A DNA stretch of 64,000 nt, from assembly GCF_009939225.1 (NCBI RefSeq), contig NZ_JAACJR010000010.1, positions 116,331 through 180,330 of the forward strand, written 5' to 3'. Below, piece by piece: positions 17,162 to 31,006 of this stretch (positions within the stretch are counted from its first letter, which is position 1; each line of letters begins with the position of its first letter). Both the position numbers and the translations under genes were made by a program. This DNA comes from Sediminibacterium soli. Lineage in GTDB: Bacteria > Bacteroidota > Bacteroidia > Chitinophagales > Chitinophagaceae. The notes under the pieces are model-generated. The model saw nothing but the letters and a program-made list of their open reading frames with translations. It did not search any database and had not been told where the DNA came from.

Positions 17162-19669
17162 ATGAAACGATTGCTTATCTGCTTTTTCCTGTTGCCGATG
17201 CTGTTGCCCGTAACCAGTCGCGCAGCAGATATATACGTAGCGCCCGCAGGCGCCGATCACAACAACGGCACAAAGGAAAAACCATTGGCCACCGTAGCCG
17301 CAGCCCTGCGAAAAGCAAGGGAACTGCGCCGCCTGAACACCCTGGCTCCGGGAGAAGATATCCATATCATTCTGAACACCGGCATGTATCCGTTAACCCG
17401 GCCATTGACACTGCGCCCCGAAGACGGAGGCAGTGCCCTTACTTTTATCGAAGCCGCGCCCGGCGCGCAACCCGTACTCAGCGGCGGCGTAGCCATCCGG
17501 GGATGGAAGAAAGCGATACACACACCTGCCGGTCTGCCCGCAGGTGCCAAAGGGCAGGTATGGGTGGCAGCGACCCCCGAAACAAATGGCAGAACGATCG
17601 CGTTCAGGCAACTGTGGGTGAACAATGTAAAAGCCATACGCGCCCGCTCTGTCAACGGCGAAAGAATGGAGCGTATCCTTGGCTGGAATAAAAAAGAACA
17701 GACCTGTATCATACCCACACCCGCCTTTTCTTTGCTGCAGCAGACAACAGGCATCGAAATGTTTATTCACCAGTGGTGGGCCATAGCCGTATTGCGTGTA
17801 CGCAAAATGGAGATGATGGGCGACAGTACGCGGCTTTTCTTTGAGCAGCCCGAAAGCGCACTGCAGAGCGAACATCCCTGGCCCGCTCCCTGGTTGTCGA
17901 AAGAAACCGGCAACTCCGCTTTTTTTCTCTCCAATGCCCCGCAGTTCCTCGATGAACCCGGCGAATGGTATGCAGACGAGGCCGGAAAAAAAATATACTA
18001 CTGGCCGCGCAAAGGCGAGGAAATGACAGATGCCGAGGCCGTGGTTCCCGCGCTGGAAACACTGGTGCAGGTACAGGGCACTATCGACAAACCCGTTTCC
18101 AATATTGTTTTCAGAGGTATCTCCTTCCGGCATACCGGCTGGTTGCGGCCGTCTGAAAAAGGACATATACCTCACCAGGCCGGTATGTTCATGACAGATG
18201 GCTATGCGCTGAAACCCGCCGGCACACCTGCTAATCCGCGTCTCGATAACCAGGCATGGATAGGAAGACCTGCCGCCGCCGTGGATATCTCCTATGCCGA
18301 TAAAACCGTTTTTGAGGATTGCCGTTTCGAGCATATGGCAGCCACCGCGCTGGATTATCACAGAGCCGTGCACGGTAACAGGGTATCGGGCTGTCTGTTT
18401 AAAGACATAGGCGGTACGGCTGTACTGGCCGGTGTTTTTGCAGAAGAAGGGCGCGAAATTCATACCCTGTACAAGCCTGCCGATGAGAGAGAAGTTTGCG
18501 ACAGCATGCAGATCACCAATAACCTCATCACCGATGCGGCCAACGAAGACTGGAGCTGTGTGGGCATCGGCGCCGGCCATACCCGCAATACGCTTATTGC
18601 ACACAACGAAATAGAAAACCTGGCCAACACCGGCATCAGTATGGGATGGGGCTGGAACCCAACACCCGGCGTTATGCAGAACAACCGTATTATCGCCAAC
18701 AGGATACACCATTATGGCCGGCACAATTACGATTGCGGCGGTATTTACACGCTCAGCGCACAACCCGGTTCGGTGATCGCCGGCAACTATGTAGACAGTA
18801 TCTGCAGGGCGCCCTACGCCCACCTGCCCTCGCACTGGTTTTACCTGTACACAGACGAAGGCAGTTCGGGTATCACCGTCAGGGATAACTGGACACCCTC
18901 GCAGAAATATTTACAGAACGCCAACGGACCCGGTAACGAATGGCGTAATAACGGTCCGCAGGTGGATCCGCGCATCAGGGACAGCGCCGGTCTGCAACCA
19001 CGCTACGGGCGGCTGCTGGCAGAACGAACGGCGGCACAGGCAAAACTGCCGGTGACCGAAGAGCACAATGAACTGATAGAACTGGTGGCGCCGCCCGGCG
19101 CCGGATGGGATGCAACGCAGCTGAAGCAATGGCTGTTTCAAAACCACATGGATACTACCGTATACGGATGGCGCAACCATTATGTGGTCTTCAGTAAAAT
19201 GGCCGATGCACTGTCGGTGCAGAATAAACTGAAAAAACAATTTGCCGGCGCGGAGGTAAAAGTATACCACGATCTGTTCTATACATTCAGCAGAAAAACA
19301 AACTGTGCAGATACGGCCACCGCAAAGGAATGGGATCATGTATTGCTGACGGCAAACCTGGTTGGCAACCAGCGCCTGCAGCAGCAATACCTGGAAGCGC
19401 ATGCCACGCAGTTCCTGAAATGGCCTGAAGTGGGACAGGGGTTCTGCCGTGCAGGTTTTCAGCAACTGCAGCTGTTCCGGAATGGCAGGCAGCTGATGCT
19501 GGTAATCAGTATTCCGAAAGACGCGGATTTTGAAAAACTGAATCCGAAAACCACAGAAAACAATCCGCGGATGCAGGAATGGAACCGGCTGATGCAACAA
19601 TACCAGGAAGGCATTGCCGGAACGGAGAAAAACGAAACATGGGTGTTCTTACAAAAAATAAAATCATGA
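17162..19669 (+). CDS. GH141-like right-handed beta-helix enzyme fused to an L-rhamnose-mutarotase-like domain
   Basis: An 835-residue protein with signal peptide (cleavage near SRAA). Residues 23-620 are a beta-helix beginning DIYVAPAGADHNNGTKEKPL, with VFRGISFRHTGWLRPSE midway. This is the organisation of GH141, whose characterised members include an alpha-L-fucosidase from a rhamnogalacturonan-II locus. Residues from about 727 to 835 match the dimeric alpha/beta-barrel mutarotases of the RhaM type: YLEAHATQFLKWPEV with the His (747) and Trp-Pro expected of the active site, then NPRMQEWNRLMQQYQE. Residues 640-725 could be a degenerate second ferredoxin-like half. RhaM is normally a free cytoplasmic protein, so an exported fused copy is odd. 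The stop overlaps the next start. Confidence 0.7.
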   Translation: MKRLLICFFLLPMLLPVTSRAADIYVAPAGADHNNGTKEKPLATVAAALRKARELRRLNTLAPGEDIHIILNTGMYPLTRPLTLRPEDGGSALTFIEAAPGAQPVLSGGVAIRGWKKAIHTPAGLPAGAKGQVWVAATPETNGRTIAFRQLWVNNVKAIRARSVNGERMERILGWNKKEQTCIIPTPAFSLLQQTTGIEMFIHQWWAIAVLRVRKMEMMGDSTRLFFEQPESALQSEHPWPAPWLSKETGNSAFFLSNAPQFLDEPGEWYADEAGKKIYYWPRKGEEMTDAEAVVPALETLVQVQGTIDKPVSNIVFRGISFRHTGWLRPSEKGHIPHQAGMFMTDGYALKPAGTPANPRLDNQAWIGRPAAAVDISYADKTVFEDCRFEHMAATALDYHRAVHGNRVSGCLFKDIGGTAVLAGVFAEEGREIHTLYKPADEREVCDSMQITNNLITDAANEDWSCVGIGAGHTRNTLIAHNEIENLANTGISMGWGWNPTPGVMQNNRIIANRIHHYGRHNYDCGGIYTLSAQPGSVIAGNYVDSICRAPYAHLPSHWFYLYTDEGSSGITVRDNWTPSQKYLQNANGPGNEWRNNGPQVDPRIRDSAGLQPRYGRLLAERTAAQAKLPVTEEHNELIELVAPPGAGWDATQLKQWLFQNHMDTTVYGWRNHYVVFSKMADALSVQNKLKKQFAGAEVKVYHDLFYTFSRKTNCADTATAKEWDHVLLTANLVGNQRLQQQYLEAHATQFLKWPEVGQGFCRAGFQQLQLFRNGRQLMLVISIPKDADFEKLNPKTTENNPRMQEWNRLMQQYQEGIAGTEKNETWVFLQKIKS

Positions 19670-20769
19670 ATTCATCAGGTGTATTGGTGATCGGTATACT
19701 CGGACTGGGCGAGGGGCGCAGTACGATGTCGGCCGCATTGCAGAGCGAAAAGATCAGGCTGAAAACCATCTGCGACAGCAACGAAGAACTCTGCCGGCAA
19801 CGTTGCCTCGAATTCCGGTTCGACAGCTATACCACCGACTACCAGCACCTGCTCAACGACCCCGAAATAGATGCGATAGCCATTTACACACCTGATCACC
19901 TGCACGCCGAACATGTGAAACGGGCATTGCAGCACAACAAACACGTGGTCTGCACCAAGCCTTTCATCGACGATCTTTCGGAAGCGGAAGAATTGTTGCG
20001 GATACAGCGTCAATCGGGCTGCCGTGTATTTGTGGGACAGAGTTCCCGTTTCTTCGAGCCGATGAAACGGCAACGCCAGGATTATGAGGCCGGGCTGATC
20101 GGGGAACTGATCACCATCGAAGCGTATTACCATGCTGATCACCGCTGGTTTCTGCAAAAGGGCTGGAGCCTGCGGTCTTCTTTCAAATGGTTGTACGGCG
20201 GGTTAAGTCACCCGGCAGATTTTATCCGCTGGTATATGCCGGATATTGAAGAAGTGATGGGGTATGGTATGCTCAGCAGCAATGGCAAAAAAGGCGGTCT
20301 GCAGAACCACGACACCATGCATTTTATCTTTCGTTCGGCAGAAGGAAGGATAGCCCGCGTCAGCGGTTGCTATACCGGTCCTGTGCAGCCGGTAACGCGC
20401 GACAGCGAAATGAGCTGCATACTCCGGGGCACCGAAGGCTGCAGCCAGGGCGATTATATGGACCTGCGCTATGCCATTACCGATAAAACAGGTGAGGAGA
20501 GGATCATTACCTGGGAACACAAACTCAAACACTATTTCCGTTTTGAAGGCAAGAGCCACCATGCGGGCGAGTACCAGAATTACCTGGAATATTTTGCGGC
20601 ATCCATCGAACAGGGATTCTCCGCCTATCCCGATCTCGAAGAAGGCATCGGCACCATTGCCCTGCTACAGGCTATGGACACCAGTCTGCAGACCGGGCAG
20701 CCCGTCAGGGTCGGGGATATCTTACACCGGTACGGTCTCGGTCACCTGAATAAAGCAAAACAACCATGA
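19666..20769 (+). CDS. Gfo/Idh/MocA family oxidoreductase
   Basis: A 367-residue NAD(P)-dependent sugar oxidoreductase with no signal peptide, so probably cytoplasmic. The N-terminal Rossmann fold shows GILGLGEGRS, and the family's EKP motif appears as CTKPFID near residue 105. The C-terminal half has the alpha/beta lid with HPADFIRWYMPD and NHDTMHFIF. An in-frame ATG further upstream would overlap the preceding coding region by about 90 bp. I chose 19666 because it overlaps the preceding stop as ATGA and removes a non-conserved extension. It ends with another ATGA overlap with the symporter gene, so mutarotase-domain protein, oxidoreductase and transporter are translationally linked. The substrate is probably a monosaccharide released by this locus. 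Confidence 0.8.
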   Translation: MNSSGVLVIGILGLGEGRSTMSAALQSEKIRLKTICDSNEELCRQRCLEFRFDSYTTDYQHLLNDPEIDAIAIYTPDHLHAEHVKRALQHNKHVVCTKPFIDDLSEAEELLRIQRQSGCRVFVGQSSRFFEPMKRQRQDYEAGLIGELITIEAYYHADHRWFLQKGWSLRSSFKWLYGGLSHPADFIRWYMPDIEEVMGYGMLSSNGKKGGLQNHDTMHFIFRSAEGRIARVSGCYTGPVQPVTRDSEMSCILRGTEGCSQGDYMDLRYAITDKTGEERIITWEHKLKHYFRFEGKSHHAGEYQNYLEYFAASIEQGFSAYPDLEEGIGTIALLQAMDTSLQTGQPVRVGDILHRYGLGHLNKAKQP

Positions 20770-22346
20770 ACGGTATCCTCTCGCGGTTGCAAACCATCGA
20801 TTACCTGATCGTGACGGCGTACCTGCTGGTATTGCTGTTCATAGGATATAAAGCCAGTTTCGGAAAAAAGAAAACCGATGAGACCCTGTTTCTTGCAGGC
20901 AAATCGCTTAACTGGCACAGCATCGGTTTTAATATGTGGGGAACCAATGTAGGCCCTTCCATGCTGCTGGCTTTTGCCAGTATCGGTTATAGCACCGGCA
21001 TCGTAGCGGGCAATTTTGAATGGTATGCATTTGTTTTTTTATTCCTGCTGGCTATCGTATTTGCGCCGCGCTACCTGGCCGCAAAAGTTACCACCATGCC
21101 GGAATACATGGGGCAACGCTACGGCGATGATACCCGGAACATACTGGCGTATTATGCACTGATCAAAATACTCATCTCCTGGCTCTCGCTCGGGTTGTTT
21201 GCCGGCGGGTTCCTGGTGCGCCAGATATTGGGTATTCCCATGTGGCAGTCGGTGATCGTACTGGTGTTGTTTGCGGGGCTGTTTGCATTTGCGGGCGGAC
21301 TCAGGGCCATTGCGCGGGTCAATGTATTCCAGATGATTTTACTGATCGCGGTGTCGCTGATGCTATCGGTTATCGGCATTCACAAAGTGGGTGGTATCTC
21401 CGCGCTGTTTCACCGGGCTCCTGAAGGTTACTGGAACCTGGTACATACTGCCTCTGATAAAGCGTATCCCTGGCCCGCCCTGCTGCTGGGTTATCCCGTG
21501 GCGGCCGTGGCTTTTTTCTGCACCGACCAGGCCATGGTGCAGTCTGTATTGGGTGCGCGTAACCTGGAGCAGGGACAGCTGGGTGTGAATTTCATAGGAT
21601 GGTTGAAAATATTATCACTTCCGTTATTCATCATACCGGGTATTGTTTGTTATGAACTGTTTCCGCAGCTCAGCGATCCCAACGAAGCCTATATGACGCT
21701 GGTGACGAATTTATTTCCTGCGGGTCTGAACGGACTGGTGATCGTGGTGCTGATTGCCGTACTGGTAGGCACTATCGGGTCTTCACTGAATGCACTCAGC
21801 ACGGTATTCACCACCGATCTGTATGTGAAGAAGATCAACCCGGCCGCCACCAACCGCCAGGTGATCAGGGTAGGCCGCATCACCGTATTGGCCGGCTGCG
21901 TGTTTGCCGTGTTCATGGCTGTGGCCATCGACAGCATCAGGGGATTGAACCTCTTCGATGTGTTCCAGGCGGTACTCGGTTTTATTGCGCCGCCACTGTC
22001 TGTTGTGTTCCTGCTTGCCGTATTCTGGAAACGCACCAGCCGCCGGGCGGTGAATTTTACCTTGTCCTGGGGCTCGGGCATCAGTTTGCTGATAGGGGTG
22101 TTGTACCTGTGGGTGTTCCCCGCAAAAACATACCCCGCCTGGCCGCATTACCTGTTGTTATCGTTTTACATTTTTGCATTGCTCTGCCTGCTGGCCGTAT
22201 TGATATCGGTCACCGACCCGCAGCCCGTTACCGCCACCGCCGTGGGTACAGCACCGCTGCCGCGGCCTTCCAAAAAAGTACGGCGTGTATGGATAGCACT
22301 GGCCATCGTGATGCTGGCATTGTATATTTTCTTTAACGGATTCTAA
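20766..22346 (+). CDS. Sodium/solute symporter (SSS family, SGLT-like)
   Basis: A 526-residue inner-membrane protein with about 13-14 predicted hydrophobic helices. Family features include TDETLFLAGKSLNWHSIGFNMWGTNVGPSML near the N-terminus (only the first part is diagnostic), GAR in VQSVLGARNLEQG, and GSSLNALSTVFTTDLY in the middle. Members import sugars, sugar acids or inositol with sodium. The gene overlaps the oxidoreductase by 4 bp and precedes a GH78 by 10 bp. It is the only transporter visible in the locus, which suggests that monosaccharides released in the periplasm are taken up here. Confidence 0.9.
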   Translation: MNGILSRLQTIDYLIVTAYLLVLLFIGYKASFGKKKTDETLFLAGKSLNWHSIGFNMWGTNVGPSMLLAFASIGYSTGIVAGNFEWYAFVFLFLLAIVFAPRYLAAKVTTMPEYMGQRYGDDTRNILAYYALIKILISWLSLGLFAGGFLVRQILGIPMWQSVIVLVLFAGLFAFAGGLRAIARVNVFQMILLIAVSLMLSVIGIHKVGGISALFHRAPEGYWNLVHTASDKAYPWPALLLGYPVAAVAFFCTDQAMVQSVLGARNLEQGQLGVNFIGWLKILSLPLFIIPGIVCYELFPQLSDPNEAYMTLVTNLFPAGLNGLVIVVLIAVLVGTIGSSLNALSTVFTTDLYVKKINPAATNRQVIRVGRITVLAGCVFAVFMAVAIDSIRGLNLFDVFQAVLGFIAPPLSVVFLLAVFWKRTSRRAVNFTLSWGSGISLLIGVLYLWVFPAKTYPAWPHYLLLSFYIFALLCLLAVLISVTDPQPVTATAVGTAPLPRPSKKVRRVWIALAIVMLALYIFFNGF

Positions 22347-22356
22347 TTGCCCCAAC

Positions 22357-24531
22357 ATGCGAAAACAGAGAACCTACCTGGTTATTGTACTGCTGGTCCT
22401 TATGCCCTGCCAGACATTGCTGGCACAGCGCGCCACCTGGATATGGTATCCCGGCGATTTTGATATATGGCTCGCCAACAAAATGCAGAACCGACGTACG
22501 GAAAGAGGAATCTTCTTTCCCGTATTCTGGAAAATGGACAGCCATTATGTGCTCATGGATTTTCATAAAACCGTGCAGCTCCTGCATCCCGATACCGTCA
22601 GTATCTATGCAGAAGGCGAATACAACGTGAAACTCGATGGCCGCGCTTTGGAAGGCAGTCCGCAGCAGGTCATCGTTCCCGCAGGACAGCACAGGATCAA
22701 TATCAAAGTCTTCAGCCAGGCCGTGGTGCCATCCGTATTTGTGCGGGGCAAAACGATCGTGTCCGATTCTTCCTGGCTGGTTACATTCGAGGATAAGGAA
22801 TGGATCGACGAGACGGGAAAAACATCGGATATCTCTGCCACCAGGTGGCAGCACGCAGGCAGCTGGAATTTTTATTCGCCCCTGCAAAAACCTTCCGCTT
22901 TCAGGTTGCCCACGCAAAAAAAACGGGCCGTTTCCATCGAACGGCACCAGCAGTCACTGCTGGTTGATTTCGGGAAAGAAACTTTCGGGTTTATTCAGCT
23001 GCATGGACTAAAAGGCAAGGGCCGGCTGTCGGTGTATTACGGCGAATCGAAGGAAGAAGCTTTGTCTGCCGACCACTGCGAAACGCTGGACCGGCTGGAC
23101 CTGAACACTGCGATCAAAAAAGACAGCACCCTGCCGCTGTCAAAAGCCTTTCGATACGTGCAGGTGCAATACGATGGAACCATCAGTATCGATTCGGTGT
23201 CGATGTTGTATGAATATGCCGATGTTACACCACGCGGCAGTTTTACCTGCAGCGATACCGCGATCAACAAAATTTACGATGTGGCGAAATACACGTTCAG
23301 CCTCAACACACGCGAATTTTTTATCGATGGCATCAAACGTGATCGCTGGGTTTGGAGCGGCGACGCCTACCAGAGCTTTCTGATGAACTACTACCTGTTC
23401 TTCGATGAGCCTACCGTAACCCGTACCCTCGCAGCATTGCGCGGTAAAGATCCGGTAACGGCGCATATCAATACCATCATGGATTATACGTTCTACTGGT
23501 TCCTGGGTATTTACGATTATTACCAGTATACCGGCAACCGGCAGTTTATCGAGCAGAATTACGATCGCATGAAAAGCCTGATGGAATATTGCCTGGGCCG
23601 CCGGAACCAGCAGGGACTTATGGAAGGCCTGCCCGGCGACTGGGTATTTGTTGACTGGGCACAGGGGCTCAGTAAAAAAGGGGCACTCAGCTTTGAACAG
23701 GTACTGCTGGCGCGCGGTCTCGAGACCATGGCGTTGTGCGCGGGTATTGCAGGCGACCGGAAAGGAGAAGCCAGCTACCGGCAATTGTCTGGTGAGCTGC
23801 GCAAAAAAATATTCTCGCTGTACTGGAACGACAACAAACAGGCGCTGGTGCACAGCTATGCCCACGGCCGTCAGACAGAAACGGTAACACGGTACAGCAA
23901 TATGTTCGCTATTTTCTTCAATTACTTCAATGAAACGCAAAAACAGGCGGTCAGGCAATCGGTGCTGCTCAATCCTTCGGTGCAGAAGATCACCACGCCC
24001 TATATGCGTTTTTACGAACTTGAAGCATTATGCGCCATGGGTGAGCAGAAGCATGTGCTGGAGGAAATAAAAAATTACTGGGGTGGTATGCTCAGGCTGG
24101 GTGCCACCAGTTTCTGGGAGGAATACGATCCTGCCAAACAGGGAACGGAACATTATGCCATGTACGGCAGAGAATTCGGTAAAAGCCTTTGTCATGCCTG
24201 GGGCGCAGGTCCTCTATACCTGATGGGAAAATATTACCTCGGTGTAAAACCGGTGTCACCGGGTTATGCCAGTTACCTCGTAACACCCGAGCTCGGCGGA
24301 CTGCAATGGATGCAGGGAAGCGTGCCCACTCCCGCGGGCACGATCGATATGTACGTAACAAAAGAACAGGTACGCATACAGGCGCCGGCAGGGCTGGGCA
24401 TCTTACGCATCAAAAGCCGGGTGCTGCCAGCAGGCGAAAATGTTTCCGCAAAGCGTATCGGACAAGAGGAATATGAAATAGCCATCAACCCGGCAACACC
24501 CTATACCATCCATTACCAGGCGCTCAAGTAA
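22357..24531 (+). CDS. GH78-like alpha-L-rhamnosidase
   Basis: A 724-residue exported protein (signal ending near TLLAQ). It has N-terminal beta domains and an (alpha/alpha)6 barrel with IDGIKRDRWVWSGDAYQS, the acid-side signature of GH78, and GATSFWEEYDPAKQG, the base-side signature. It is shorter than the fused GH78 and lacks its extra N-terminal modules, so the two probably cleave different rhamnosyl linkages. GH78 members act on alpha-L-rhamnose in pectin, arabinogalactan and plant glycosides. It follows the symporter by 10 bp and precedes the GH127-like gene by 8 bp. Confidence 0.8.
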   Translation: MRKQRTYLVIVLLVLMPCQTLLAQRATWIWYPGDFDIWLANKMQNRRTERGIFFPVFWKMDSHYVLMDFHKTVQLLHPDTVSIYAEGEYNVKLDGRALEGSPQQVIVPAGQHRINIKVFSQAVVPSVFVRGKTIVSDSSWLVTFEDKEWIDETGKTSDISATRWQHAGSWNFYSPLQKPSAFRLPTQKKRAVSIERHQQSLLVDFGKETFGFIQLHGLKGKGRLSVYYGESKEEALSADHCETLDRLDLNTAIKKDSTLPLSKAFRYVQVQYDGTISIDSVSMLYEYADVTPRGSFTCSDTAINKIYDVAKYTFSLNTREFFIDGIKRDRWVWSGDAYQSFLMNYYLFFDEPTVTRTLAALRGKDPVTAHINTIMDYTFYWFLGIYDYYQYTGNRQFIEQNYDRMKSLMEYCLGRRNQQGLMEGLPGDWVFVDWAQGLSKKGALSFEQVLLARGLETMALCAGIAGDRKGEASYRQLSGELRKKIFSLYWNDNKQALVHSYAHGRQTETVTRYSNMFAIFFNYFNETQKQAVRQSVLLNPSVQKITTPYMRFYELEALCAMGEQKHVLEEIKNYWGGMLRLGATSFWEEYDPAKQGTEHYAMYGREFGKSLCHAWGAGPLYLMGKYYLGVKPVSPGYASYLVTPELGGLQWMQGSVPTPAGTIDMYVTKEQVRIQAPAGLGILRIKSRVLPAGENVSAKRIGQEEYEIAINPATPYTIHYQALK

Positions 24532-24539
24532 CGAATGAT

Positions 24540-26558
24540 ATGAAGAAACAGCGATCAATATACGTGATAGCCGCCATACTGCTGCCGGGCATATTGCCGG
24601 CACAGCAGGGCCTGGTCGTCACCGGCGGCAGCCCGCATGCAAGGATGAATACCGTGGCATTGAACGATGTGCAGCTGACCAGCGGTTTCTGGGCCGAACG
24701 ATTTGCCATCTGCCGCGATGTGATGGTGCCCCGGTTATGGAGTACCTATACCAGCAGGGACAGTTGCTTTTCGTTCCAGAATTTTCGCGTGGCGGCGGGA
24801 TTGGATACAGGCCGCTTCCGCGAACCTTCTTTTCACGATGGCGATTTTTATAAAACCCTCGAGGCAGTGGCGGCCATGTATGCACAAACACGCAGCAGGC
24901 AGCTGGATGCCTGGATGGACACGGCCATCGCCGTCATTGCAAAAGCACAGCGCAGCGATGGTTACCTATACACCAGGAACATCATTGAACAGCAAAAGAC
25001 CGGCAGCGGTAAAATGTTCGATGACAGGCTGAGTTTTGAAGCCTACAATTTCGGGCACCTGATGACCGCCGCCTGCGTGCATTACCGGGCAACGGGCAAA
25101 AACAGTTTATTGAAGATCGCGGTGCGCGCCGCTGACTTTCTGAATGGATTTTATCGTACCGCCACAGCCGAGCAGGCACGTAATGCCATCTGTCCCTCGC
25201 ACTATATGGGTCTGGTGGAACTGTACCGCACCACCCGCGATAAACAATATTTGTCACTGGCGCAATACCTGGTTGGTATACGCGGAAAAACCGAAGGCAC
25301 CGACGATAACAGCGATCGCGCACCGGTACGCGAGATGGAAAAAGTGGTTGGCCATGCCGTACGCGCCAACTACCTCTTTGCGGGCATGGCGGATCTGTAT
25401 GCCGAAACCGGCGACGATTCACTGCTGCTTGCCCTGAACAGGTTATGGAACAATGTGGTCAATACCAAAATGTATATCACCGGTGGTTGCGGTGCATTGT
25501 ACGATGGCGTGTCAGTAGACGGCACTTCCTATAAACCCGATACCGTGCAGAAGATACATCAGGCATACGGAAAGGATTACCAGCTCCCCAATCTCAGCGC
25601 GCACAATGAAACCTGCGCCAATATCGGAAACGTACTCTGGAACTGGCGTATGTTCCTGCTGAGCGGCGAGGGCCGCTATGCGGATATCGTGGAACTGGCA
25701 TTGTACAACAGCGTACTCAGCGGTGTGAGTATGGATGGAACCAGGTATGCGTATACCAACCCGCTTGCCGCCGCTGCGGAGTATCCGTATCACCTGCGGT
25801 GGGAGGGAGGCCGTGTGCCCTATATCAGCAAATCCAATTGCTGTCCGCCGAACCTGGTACGTACCCTGGCAGAAATCAGCAACTACTTCTATACCGTTGG
25901 CGAAAACGATGTGTACTGCAATCTCTATGGCGGCAGCAGGCTCTCGGCAAAACTGAAGAACGGATCCCCGATCGGTCTTGACCAGGAAACGGAATATCCC
26001 TGGAATGGCAGCATACGCTTCACCATCCGCCAGGCGCCATCGGCCGGCACCATACTTCATTTTCGCATACCGGGATGGTGTAAACAGTATACGCTGACGA
26101 TAAACGGTCAGCAGCAAAACAGCAAAACAGCAAACGGGTATATCGGTCTGCGGCATGCATGGAAGACAGGCGATATCATCAGCCTGCGCCTGCACATGCC
26201 GGCCATGCTGATGGAAAGCAATCCCCTGGTGGAAGAAACCAGGAACCAGGTAACCGTAAAACGCGGTCCCATTGTATACTGTCTGGAATCGGCAGACCTG
26301 CCGCGGCAGCAGCTCTCGCAGGTAACCATTGCCGATAATGCCGGATGGCAGCCCGTACCCATGAACATTGCGGGCAACCGCCTGGTGGCGTTAAAAGGCA
26401 AGGCCAAGATCCGGCAGCAGCCCTCGTGGAAGAACCAGTTGTACCGCGAGGTCAGTAAAAACACGGCAGCCGCCACGCTTACACTGATACCGTATTACGC
26501 CTGGGGCAACCGGGGTAAAACAGATATGACCGTATGGATGCCATTGATGCGCCAGTAA
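24540..26558 (+). CDS. GH127/DUF1680-like beta-L-arabinofuranosidase family enzyme
   Basis: A 672-residue exported protein (signal ending near LPAQ). It opens with the DUF1680 signature NDVQLTSGFWAERF. The zinc site known from GH127 appears complete: Glu357 and Cys359 in HNETCAN, and Cys434-Cys435 in KSNCCPPNL, with a further Cys in TGGCGALYDG. In this family a zinc-bound cysteine is the nucleophile. Known activities are beta-L-arabinofuranosidase and, in rhamnogalacturonan II, aceric acid hydrolase. A C-terminal beta domain completes the usual length. It lies between GH78 and GH2 genes with gaps of 8 and 16 bp. Confidence 0.85.
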   Translation: MKKQRSIYVIAAILLPGILPAQQGLVVTGGSPHARMNTVALNDVQLTSGFWAERFAICRDVMVPRLWSTYTSRDSCFSFQNFRVAAGLDTGRFREPSFHDGDFYKTLEAVAAMYAQTRSRQLDAWMDTAIAVIAKAQRSDGYLYTRNIIEQQKTGSGKMFDDRLSFEAYNFGHLMTAACVHYRATGKNSLLKIAVRAADFLNGFYRTATAEQARNAICPSHYMGLVELYRTTRDKQYLSLAQYLVGIRGKTEGTDDNSDRAPVREMEKVVGHAVRANYLFAGMADLYAETGDDSLLLALNRLWNNVVNTKMYITGGCGALYDGVSVDGTSYKPDTVQKIHQAYGKDYQLPNLSAHNETCANIGNVLWNWRMFLLSGEGRYADIVELALYNSVLSGVSMDGTRYAYTNPLAAAAEYPYHLRWEGGRVPYISKSNCCPPNLVRTLAEISNYFYTVGENDVYCNLYGGSRLSAKLKNGSPIGLDQETEYPWNGSIRFTIRQAPSAGTILHFRIPGWCKQYTLTINGQQQNSKTANGYIGLRHAWKTGDIISLRLHMPAMLMESNPLVEETRNQVTVKRGPIVYCLESADLPRQQLSQVTIADNAGWQPVPMNIAGNRLVALKGKAKIRQQPSWKNQLYREVSKNTAAATLTLIPYYAWGNRGKTDMTVWMPLMRQ

Positions 26559-26568
26559 CAATGATTAG

Positions 26569-30953
<4,385 letters not shown>

Positions 30954-31006
30954 CCCGAATGCATAACCTTAGTTGTGCAGGCAAAGAATCTATACTGTTG
31001 AAGCAC

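Noticed and set aside
17393..18835. 480-codon minus-strand frame within the GH141-like gene
   Set aside because: Fully inside a well-supported plus-strand gene and without any motif.
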